DNA of 64,000 nt from Pseudocercospora fijiensis CIRAD86 (Eukaryota > Ascomycota > Dothideomycetes > Mycosphaerellales > Mycosphaerellaceae). The stretch covers positions 402,599 to 466,598 of the forward strand of contig NW_006921544.1 of NCBI RefSeq assembly GCF_000340215.1. Direction: 5' to 3'. How positions within the stretch are numbered: the first letter of the stretch is position 1; every line of letters begins with the position of its first letter. Shown in pieces: positions 34,745 to 43,319 of this stretch. Position numbers and translations under genes: made by a program. The notes under the pieces are model-generated. The model was not told the DNA's origin. It saw nothing but the letters and a program-made list of their open reading frames with translations, and did no database searches.

Positions 34745-36190
34745 GCGCGCTAAATAGAAGATAGAACTAAAGACCGCGAGTTTGTTTTACCTAAGTATCT
34801 AAGAAAAAAGCGTAAGACTAAAGAGGAGTACTCTACGGAGAAGAATTCTATACGAGACCGCGAGAGAAAGGAGAAGATAGATAAGGATAAAAGATCGAAA
34901 GATAAGAGAAGAAAGGCGCGAAATAAGGCATTCTATCGATAGCTAGCGCCTATAGAAAAAAGTCAAGGTTAGAATAAGAAGACAAGGTAAGAGAAGGCTT
35001 AGAGGAGGAAGGAATTACGTCTAGTTTTCGAGCGTAAAGTTCTAGCAGCGTAAGTTAGCTATAGCCGGCAGCTATAGCCGGCATTTTCTTTCTTTAAAAC
35101 GTTAACTAATAGTATTTAGACCTATAGCCGCTATCTCTATCGATACGACCGATAGTAACGGAGATATTTAGATAGCCGAGAATAATAATACTAGAGGTTA
35201 GAATGCCGCGAAAGAGTATAATACTACGAATAAAGGGACTAAAAAAAGCGAGGAGATACTATACGTCGACCTAGTAATAGGTATAGTCTTAGGGCCTAAC
35301 CCTATAGACGATAAGCGCTAGGAGTAGATCGAGTATAGTTAAAGAGACGAGGTACTAGTAAAGGGCTAAGGTATAAGTCCTATTAATCTAGAAAATCATC
35401 GTTAAAGCTACTACGAAAAGCTAGCAAGGATCGGAATCGAGACTAGTCGTCTTTATATCCTCGATATAGAGTAGAAATTTCTTTATTAGTATTAGAGCGA
35501 TGCCTTTACGTCTATAAAGGTAAAGTAGCTTACGATTAATATAATCGGTGCTAGGTATCTAGGGACGGCGGAAGAGTTACTTAAGGAGGAAGGGATATAG
35601 GTAATTATTCTATACTCGGTATATATAGCCGGCGTTCGTAGCCGGTAGATACTAACACTTAAATAGAAAGCGTTTCTCGAAGGTAGAGTGCTACTACTAT
35701 ATAAAATCTTTACTAAGGCAGAGAGGGCTTGTATCCGGAATCTAGGCTGCTAGTAGGATAGGTTAGCGTTAGAATTCTCTAAATCTCTATATAAGCCTCC
35801 GAAGGATTACCTATTTCAGTAATACGGCTTTATCTCGACTACTCCGTAGGCACCGGACGAAGCTCGGGCGCTCTTTAAGGTCTTTACTAAGAAGCGGAAG
35901 GAGTTCGAGGATTAGGATTAGTTAATAGAGCTATTAGTTATTATTAGGTTTCGTAGTTAGACTCGGCCCGAGCATTTACTTATCGAGTGTCTTATACCGA
36001 AAGGGGATAGATTAAGACTAAAAACGAGCTTAGGTTCGTTAGATATAGTAGCTCGGTTCCGTTAGTAGGAGAGAGCCGCTATATAGAAGGCAAAATTTAG
36101 GTAGTTAGGATAGCTAGGGTAGCTAGGAAAAAAATTCTAGTAGTTAGGATAGTTAGGGTAGCTAGGAAACAAAAAAAAGGTAGCTAGCTA
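34745..36190 (+). pseudogene. Lys/Arg-rich gene of hAT-1, function unknown
   Basis: The first exon (to 35049) encodes a highly charged stretch (EFVLPKYLRKKRKTKEE, then many KDKR/ERK blocks) likely to be coiled-coil or nucleic-acid-binding. It stops exactly at a GTAAGT donor at 35050; the intron ends TAACTAATAG at 35112. The next exon (SYYEKLARIGIETSRLYILD) runs to a second intron near 35601/35619-35666 with branch site TACTAAC at 35650. The frame then continues (YKPPKDYLF..YGFIST) to about 36190. Stops are at Gln. It is conserved in hAT-2 (51670-53100). I do not recognise the family. Confidence 0.6.
35050..35112 (+). other. Intron with paired TAGCCGGC motif
   Basis: Donor GTAAGT, branch-like TTAACTAAT and acceptor TAG bound a 63-base intron. 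Two copies of TATAGCCGGC lie near its start. The coding frame is coherent on both sides. Confidence 0.6.
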
Positions 36191-36967
36191 TCTACTACCT
36201 AGCTATTCCTAACGATACGATACTATAAAACACAGGGTGTTTCCCTATAGCTACTAGTATATATCTACTACTCCTTACCTTACCGTATAAACCTTTAAAA
36301 TATACCGACCGATATTGTATTTATACTAGGCGCTATACTAGGAAGGGTAATAACGAGACGATAGTCGAAATAGTCTAGTATACGAGCGAGATTACGATAA
36401 CGTCGAGAGGAGGTTATATACTCGCCTTCGAGCCTATCGAGTACTAGACGACGATTAGGGCTAGATTTATCCTCTCCGATTCCTAGTAATAGGAATTTAT
36501 TATAGGATACTACTACCTAGTCCTTACCTTTACGGAGTCTAAGTAGAAGGTTGTTTAGAGATATAAGAATATCGAGTATTAACCCGGATATCTTCGAAAA
36601 GGCTAGCTAGGCGTATCTTTACAAACCCGAGTATACCGAGCAGTTTAATTAATAGGTCTATAAGATATAGTTCCCTATATACTTACGTTTAAAGGAGTAT
36701 AAACTACGGAAGTACTCGAAGCGATAGGGTAGTAAGGAGCGAACGGATACATTCTAGAAGTTCTTTACGGAGGGGGCATTATACTATTATACGAGTTCTC
36801 GACTAAAAGGTTAACTAGTTATTGTCTATAACTTCTACGGTTTAATCTTAAAATGTCCGAAACTAGGGGATAGGAATTTATCGCCTACTAACTATCTCTA
36901 TTCTAAACGGTATCGGGAATCTTAAGGAGAGATAAGGGTTAATATAGATATACCGTTCTAGAAAGAG

Positions 36968-37022
36968 GTACGTCTTCTAAAAAGCCGGCTATAGCTACCG
37001 GCTACTACAATTAACCGTATAG
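36968..37022 (+). other. Intron in transposase with paired CCGGCT motif
   Basis: Donor GTACGT, AATTAACC branch-like sequence and acceptor ATAG bound 55 bases. The pair AAGCCGGCTATAGCTACCGG lies in the centre. Confidence 0.5.
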
Positions 37023-37969
37023 ATCTAGCTAATTATTATAGGCTACGCTAAAGGAAGCTTAAGGACTAAAGGCTACCGATTTCTCCGCCGAAGACTTTAA
37101 GCAACTAGTAAACGAAATGCTAGCTATAAACGGCCTTCCGGAAGACTTCTACGAAAGGGAGTCTATACAGAAGATATACCTATATCTTATAAACTACCCC
37201 CCTATTTCTCGCGCGACAACCTCGCGTACTATATTCGAAAAGAATAAAGAGGCTACGTTAGACGATATTCGGGAGATCCTCTATAATACTCGCCGAGTAG
37301 CTATTACTATCGATAGCTAGTTAAGCCGGACTATAAGAGCCTCCTTCCTCTCGATTATACTATACTTTATTAATTCGGATTAGAAACTCTAGGAGCTTAT
37401 AATCGGATTCCCTAAAATTCTAGGTTCCTATACTAGTAAGGATATAGCGAAGCTTGTTTATACGGCAATAGATAGGGTTAGCGTAATAACGAAACTAATC
37501 TCGATTACTACGAACAACGCTAGTAATAATCGAATATTATATAAGGCGTTATATATACAATCCACTTATCTACATCTTTGAAATTGCTAATTGTATCGAT
37601 AGGGTCGAGTATATAGAGGAGATTACAACGTCTATAATCCAGCTTAATCTTCCGAATATTAAGCTCGCTACGATTCCGGATACGTACGATAATAAAGATA
37701 AAGAGGACCCTAGTAATAGCCCTAGCCCTATTAAATCGGAGGAATCGGAGCCGACGTACTTACTAGTTATATCCCTATAGAAGTTTCCCTACTTCGCTTA
37801 TATAGTTTAAATCGCGATCCGAGCCCTCTTTAAAACGCTTAAAATTGTACTATTAAACGACGACTAATAGAAGATTCTAGATAAGGATAAAGCAAAGTCG
37901 AAAGTTAAGAAACTCGTTATAGTAATAAGACGGGATAAGATAGAAAGCCTCGCTCTCGTTTTATATAAG

Positions 37970-38038
37970 GTATAACTTTTGTCCGTAGCCGGTACCTATA
38001 GCCGGTAACCTACTATAGTTCTGACTCTTTTTCTCTAG
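37970..38038 (+). other. Intron in transposase with paired TAGCCGG motif
   Basis: Donor GTATAAC, branch-like TTCTGAC and a T-rich tract before CTCTAG bound 69 bases. The motif pair GTAGCCGGTACCTATAGCCG is inside. Transposase homology is found on both sides. Confidence 0.55.
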
Positions 38039-39548
38039 CTTCGTCGTCTCGTAATATATACGAACTCGAGCTTATAGACATATAACCAATTCGAGGCTAT
38101 TTAAAAGAACCTTATTAAGCGCCCTAAAACCGATACCTAGAATATCGTACAGAATAAGCGATAGTAAAAGCGGCCTCCTTAGCGCCTACTCCGTTTTACC
38201 TAAGACGTAAAGACCCGGTTCGATTCGACTTTCTATATAGTTACGAGGGGATATACTTTATATACCGCTCTCGAGATCTATTAGAATTCCGAGGGTATTA
38301 AGTAGCTCGGGCTTACCGCCGCCGAATAGCGCTAAGCAGAGTATCTCGTAGATATTAGTAAGCATTACGCGAAGGTTACTACTATAATTAGAAGAACCCG
38401 AGGACCGACGATCTACCTTATCTTCGCGTACTATAACTAGCTCTTTAACGAGCTCGACGAAACCGTAGCTAAGCTAGCTAAGAAGAGCGTTCCCTAGAAA
38501 GTAGCTATAACGAAAGGTATAGATACCTCCTATACTAAGTTATATAAATATTATAGTACTACCTTTTAGTCGTTCGGGGATATCTATAGCGTTACGTACT
38601 TACTTAACCCGGTAGAAAAGAATATATACTAGTAGAGGCCGGAATAGAAAGGGGACGATAAATAGCCTAAGCGTTACTAGAATATTCTAGAAAAGATATT
38701 CTATAAGCGTCGGAAAGAAACTAGTCTAAATATAGCTCGTATAAAGAAAAAGAAGGCTAAGAAGGCTCCGATATTATATCTATTTCGTAGGTAGGAAGTA
38801 GAGGTAGAAGAGGAAGTAACTACTAAAGTAAACGAAGAAGAGTTCGAACTCTATCGACGCGCGAGTAAGTACTAAACCCGTAGGCTCGGAAAGAGGACTA
38901 ATAATCTCTAGATCTTACCGGTCTTCTAGACGAATTCGGAGACGATATTCTCGCGATATAGTAGCGGTTAGAGCCTAAGTTTCTAATAATAGCGTCGGTC
39001 GCTTAGGACGTCCTCGCTATACTAAGCGTAGATATAGGCTTTAAGAGGTCTTTTAGTATCGCTCGTTACTAGGGCCGCTTTAATCGAATATACTCGCCTA
39101 CTACCTTCGAATCTATTATAGTATTCCGATACTATCTCCTCTACTAGAGTCGCTAAGGTAGGATACTAAAGATTATACTAAAGGACTTAATCGAGGAATT
39201 AGAAAACCTTAAGATCGAAGAAACCTAGGAGCGCGAAGAGAATACGAAATTTAGTCTAAGCGAAACCCTTATTAGCGATAACGAAGAGGAGGAGGGCGGA
39301 GGTAGAAGGCGATACCGGGTCGAGAAGCGGAAGTATATATAGGCTTAGAGTAGCTTTAAGGAGGCGAAGCGCTTATATAGAAGGTAATATAGCCGGCGTA
39401 TATAGCCGGTATATATCCCGAATATATTTCGAATTCCTAAATAGACTAGTTGCTATAGTAACCTACCCCGCTTACCTACTAACTATTTCTAATTCTCTAT
39501 TCGCTCTTCCTCTCCTTCTTCCCTTTCCCTATATTCTTAAAGACAAAT

Positions 39549-39880
39549 ATGTCTTAAGGATTCGGCTCTTCGGGCCTTACTAAGTCGGCCGCCTCCCCTT
39601 CCTTTAGCGACTATCCTAAGTACGAATCTAACGAGGACCTACTAAGACGGTTTAATAGAAGACTATTTAATTTAGGAGGTAAGAAGTATAAATAATTCTT
39701 TACGATTATAGGCTTATTAATTTTCTAGGTCTTACCGATATACCTTCGTCGCCCGAATGCGTATAAGGATACCTTTAGAACTTAGATAAGGGTAAGGGTA
39801 AAGCAAGCTAAGTATAGGAAGACCGTAGCGAGAACGAGATATCGGAAGAAGAGGACTATCCGTAGTATATATAAAGGAAG
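39549..39880 (+). pseudogene. Small basic frame upstream of H3-like gene 1
   Basis: An ATG at 39549 starts a frame with Ser/Pro-rich N-terminus, then LLRRFNRRLFNLGGKKYK and a strongly basic end (VKQAKYRKTVARTRYRKKR). It overlaps no other gene and stops just before the inferred start of H3-like gene 1, in a different frame. It may be a separate small gene or an upstream exon. The last part is conserved in hAT-2 (53450-53690). Family unknown. Confidence 0.4.
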
Positions 39881-39895
39881 GGGGTTCCTCGGAAA

Positions 39896-40324
39896 ATAGT
39901 ACCGAAAAGCAAGTAGGCTAAGCTAGCTAAAAAGAGTAGGCGGACGAAGGCTATCGCGGAGAAAAGTTATTCTTCTATTAGAAAAAAGGGTAAAAGGTAG
40001 GTCTTAACGATAAAGAAGCGGCGCTTTAAACTAGGTACTATTGCCCTTCGCGAGATCCGGCTATTCTAAGAAAAAAGAGGGACCGAGCTTTGAATCCTTA
40101 AGACTCTATTCTAGCGACTCGTTCGAGAAATTATATTAGATTTTAAGTCTAGTATACGATTTACGGCTAAGGCGATTAGTACTCTTTAGGAAGCTACGGA
40201 GGCATTTCTCGTAACCGAGTTTAAGCTTTTAAACCTCCTTACTATCTATACGAAGCGGGTTACTCTTCAATATAAAGATATATAGCTTCTAGCTAAAATT
40301 CGGCGTCGGTTTATAGCGTATTAA
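39896..40324 (+). pseudogene. Histone H3-like gene 1 carried by hAT-1
   Basis: A single frame of 143 codons runs from ATA (probably ATG before RIP) to TAA, giving 142 residues against about 136 for ordinary H3. The tail is Lys/Arg-rich (VPKSK.AKLAKKSRRTKAIA). The histone fold begins LGTIALREIRLF, then F.RLVREIILDFKSSIRF, L.EATEAFLVTEF, TKRVTL and KDI.LLAKIRR, matching H3 alpha-N to alpha-3. The internal stops sit where H3 has conserved Gln: FQRLVREI, LQEAxEAF, DIQL. The copy in hAT-2 keeps the canonical-looking TPF.RLVREI. Loop 1 and the tail are divergent. A role in nucleosomes is known for H3; its use by a transposon is unknown. Confidence 0.88.
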
Positions 40325-40531
40325 TTAGAATTTGTATTAAGTCGTTAGATTAATCTAGGTAGAGGCCTATTTTCGCATCTTTTTACTAGCTATAGGTGCC
40401 GGCTATACTTATTCTATCTCCGCGCCGTACCTAAATCTAAGGTACGAAGTAAAAACCTAGCGCCTTATATTTAGCCGGGTTTCGCGGAGCGTTAAAAAGT
40501 AAGGTATAAAGGGTTACGGCTTCCTTCTAAT

Positions 40532-40806
40532 AAGCTACCTCGATAAGTATAGCAAATGCAGGTCCTACTAACGACTAGAATAGACGGTCGTACCTTATAG
40601 ACGGTCGTACCTTATAGGCAATCTTAATACTCTACCTCCGCGGCTAGGTAAGGTTAAGTATAACCGCGAAGTATAAGCTACCTTAACAAGTATAGCAAAT
40701 ATAGGTCCTACTAACGACTATAATAGACGGTCGTACCTTATAGGCAATCTTAACACTCTATCTCCGCGGCGAGGTAAGGTTAAGTATACGCGCGAAGCAC
40801 GAGATA
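40532..40806 (+). repeat. Tandem duplication (about 140 bp x 2) after H3-like gene 1
   Basis: Two units start AAGCTACCT (about 40532 and 40674) and contain GGTCCTACTAACGACTA, CGGTCGTACCTTATAG and CCTCCGCGG. The first unit has an extra internal copy of the CGGTCGTACC block. hAT-2 has the same array at about 54341-54610. Function unknown. Confidence 0.75.
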
Positions 40807-41427
40807 ATATAGGCTCTTAGTCGTTTAGAGTAACGTACTATACAAATAACTAGGCGTCCTACTCTTATTTACTTACGACCTATATCTTAGGATACTGTTC
40901 TCGTACTTTTTTTATATACCCTTTTAATACCTTACCTATAAGCGCTCTGTAACAACCGAGTAAATATAAGATACTAGGTTTCTACTCGGTACCTTAGCCT
41001 TAGAGATAGGGCGGAGTTAAATTTAGAGGTATAGCCGGTACTCGTCGGCAGTATATAGAGACGGAAGTAAGCTTCTTCCTATAAAATAGCTACTTTGTTT
41101 AGTATAGCCTACCCTATTATACCGGCTATAGGTACCGGCTATGATTTCAACGTTGCCGTACCTACCTATTTTAGCCGTACCTACCTTCTTTATTTGCTCT
41201 AACGTTGCTATACGGTAGGCTTACGCGAAGCTTACTCTATTACCTAGCGATACCGCGATACTATCTCTTTCGCTTTATATAACCTTTATATCGATACCTA
41301 TACCTCTAGACTCTATATCTACTACTACCGTAATATCCTCGCTCCGCGCGCGCCTTCGTATACCTTCGCAACGTACTTTTTTATTAATTCGACGACTTTC
41401 GTAGAACCGAGTCTACTCGACTAAGTT
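40807..41427 (+). other. Intergenic region before H3-like gene 2
   Basis: It holds the ataat sequence (40807 area) that is the empty target site of A3 in hAT-2, further CCGG motifs near 41030 and 41120, and probable promoter DNA of H3-like gene 2. No coding frame is recognised. Confidence 0.4.
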
Positions 41428-42030
41428 ATAACGTCTCGTAAGAAAGGACCTACTACTACTACGGGTCGCAATAAGATCGGTACTACTAGAAAGACTATAG
41501 TATATTAACGTAAGAAGGCTACTGCCGCTGCCGCTAGTAGTAGAAAGACCGTTACGGGTAAGGCTCCGCGGAAGATAACGACTAGCGCTTCTACTACTAG
41601 TAGTAACAATCGTCGCGGCCGTCGATAGCGCCTAGGAAGTAAGTTTTTTCTTCTATAGCCGGTAGCGTAGCCGGCATTTTTACTCCTTTTTACTAATCCC
41701 TCCTTAGCCGTAGCCCTTCGCGAAATTCAGAATTATTAGAAGTATAGTAGACTCCTAGTAGCTAAAACTCCTTTTAGACGACTTATTCGCGAGATTGCCT
41801 AAGGCTAGATAGCGGACTGTCGCTTTTAAGCCTCCGTACTAGAGGCCTTTTAGGAGGCTATAGAAGCCTACCTAGTTCGTATTTTTAAATATATATTTCT
41901 CTTCTATCTCTTTTCGAACTATACTAATACTATTTTAGCGGTTAACCTTATAGCTATCTACGCGAAGCGTATTACGATTATAGATAAGGATTTTAAAGCC
42001 CTCGATTAGATTCTAAAAAGCTAGAATGTC
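41428..42030 (+). pseudogene. Histone H3-like gene 2 carried by hAT-1
   Basis: Inferred start at 41428 (ATA here, ACG in hAT-2). Exon 1 (41428-41638) encodes a basic tail containing SRKTVTGKAPRKITT, close to the H3 tail around K9-K18. The intron is 41639-41707; splicing joins RLG to TVALREI, recreating the H3 signature GTVALREI. Exon 2 gives Y.KYSRLLVAKTPFRRLIRE, RF.ASVLEAF.EAIEAYLV and AVNLIAIYAKRITI..KD. Stops fall at H3 Gln positions. A 19-residue insertion in loop 1 ends in intron-like ACTAATAC...TTTTAG but lacks a GT donor. The C-terminal end is unclear. Confidence 0.87.
41639..41707 (+). other. Intron of H3-like gene 2 with TAGCCGG pair
   Basis: Donor GTAAGT, branch TACTAATC and acceptor CTTAG bound 69 bases. 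It contains TAGCCGGTAGCGTAGCCGGC. Its removal joins the frame exactly at the invariant H3 motif, which makes this the best-supported intron in the window. The same intron is present in hAT-2 near 62530-62600. Confidence 0.8.
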
Positions 42031-42399
42031 TATATTCGAGATAGTAGTAGGTAGGATAGATATCCTAGTAGGAAGAACGTTCTTAGTATTATCTATAAGC
42101 GTTTCTATATACGAAATAAGCCGCTGTTATACAGCGCTATATACCGCGCTCTAAATACTCTCTAAGTATATATATATAGTATAGTATGCTTTTCGAGCTA
42201 TATAGAATAGAACATTATAGAAGTCTTCGAAAATCCCGTTAGTACTAAGGAGTAAAAAGGCCGACTACGCTGCCGGCTACGCTGCTAGGTCTTATAAAGA
42301 ACTAAAAGAAGATAGATATTCTAGTTAATTTGTATTAGTTGAGATTTTTATAAAAAGAAAATAGGGAAAAAGGAGGAAGGTTAAAGAACCTAATACTTA

Positions 42400-42910
42400 T
42401 AGTTATAGGCATTATTACTATTCTCGAGACTATATTATATACCTGCCTTCGTAACTCTACCTAATACTCCCTCTAAATATCCTTATACTCTACCTACTAG
42501 AAATTCAACTTAGTACCTAGACCTATAGCTGCCTCTATATCTTTTACTATCTTCTATAAGTTAAAGGACTCCTCTATAGTAGCCTCTACCTCCTTATATA
42601 ATACGAAGTTACTGCCTACGCTACCCTTTATATCGACTTAATAACTAAGAGTTCTAAGGAACGAACTAGCGCTCGGCGTTAGTATAGCGAGTAACTAGTA
42701 GAACGCCCTATATAGCTGCCTTATAGCTCTTTCGTATACTATACCGATATTAAGGGAGGAGCTATCCTAGTACTTAATATTAGAGAATAGTTTAGTAGGA
42801 AAGTATTAGAACTTCTCGAGGAGAGCTTCGAGGGAAATCGATAAGTTCTACCTAGATCTAGATAAAGATATTCTACTAACTAGTTAGGGAATTAAACTAT
42901 AAACGAAAGG
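42400..42910 (-). pseudogene. Unidentified minus-strand gene of hAT-1
   Basis: A frame on the minus strand reads through about 165 codons with stops only as TAG/TAA: ISLEALLEKF.YFPTKLFSN, SLNIGIVYERAIR.LYRAFY and YKEVEATIEESFNL.KIVKD are clear helical stretches. The corresponding frame exists in hAT-2 (62880-63370), apparently with mostly transitions between copies, which favours a real gene. I do not recognise a family. Confidence 0.45.
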
Positions 42911-42960
42911 ATGAAATTTATACCTAAGGAGTACAGTTTCCGAGCTGAACTATAATGCCT

Positions 42961-42986
42961 TATATATATATATATATATATATATA
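42961..42986 (+). repeat. TA dinucleotide repeat
   Basis: A run of about 13 TA units; hAT-2 has only a few at the same place (63405-63418). Another TA run is at 44090-44110. Confidence 0.8.
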
Positions 42987-43319
42987 CTTTTGATTATTTA
43001 GTGCCCTTAGCTAATTGTCTATAGATTTGAGGTTATATAAGTACCTTTATATAACTACGTAGCCTAAGGAGGATTCGAAAATTCTATAGGTACTAAGGAC
43101 TAAAAATGCCGGCTACGCTACCGGCTATACTGCCGAGTCTTATAAAGGGCTTGCTTAAAGCTACGTATACATTCCTACACTTCTTAAAAACTAATAAATT
43201 ATATAGTTCGAACTAGCTACTTATATAGTTGCTTAGTAAACTAAACCAAACTAAACTAGAATTTCGGCTTAGCAAACCAAACTAAACTAACCCGAACTAC
43301 TACAGGGTCTATTAATACC

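Larger units (their letters stand above)
36230..39400 (+). pseudogene. hAT transposase relic
   Basis: The catalytic part starts in an open stretch at 37117-37320 that ends RRVAITIDS followed by TAG for Trp (hAT motif TxDxW). It continues FLSIILYFINSD, ELIIGFPKILGS and TTNNASNN (37503-37530), the last normally TTDNASNN. Near 38220-38300 is TRFDSTFYI, matching the TRWNST block. The C-terminal dimerisation domain near 38985-39150 has ASVA.DVLAILSVDIGFKRSF. Introns at 36968-37022 (GTACGT) and 37970-38038 each contain the TAGCCGG pair. hAT-2 has lost this gene by deletion. Catalytic DNA cutting and joining is the known role. Confidence 0.87.
34169..43311 (+). mobile_element. hAT-1: 9.1-kb hAT DNA transposon carrying histone H3-like genes
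   Basis: The element begins TAGACCCCGTAGTAGTTCGG and ends with the inverse (one change, CAGGGTCTA). It is flanked by 8-bp duplications. Plus-strand genes in order: a Lys/Arg-rich protein (34745-36190), hAT transposase (36230-39400), a small basic frame (39549-39880), histone H3-like gene 1 (39896-40324), histone H3-like gene 2 (41428-about 42030). A further frame lies on the minus strand (42910-42400). Introns and the left end contain a recurrent TAGCCGG motif. All genes have RIP-type stops. Confidence 0.9.

Noticed and set aside
41880..41942. Second intron in H3-like gene 2 inside loop 1
   Set aside because: Branch and acceptor consensus are present but no GT donor remains in either copy, so I leave it as an insertion of uncertain nature.
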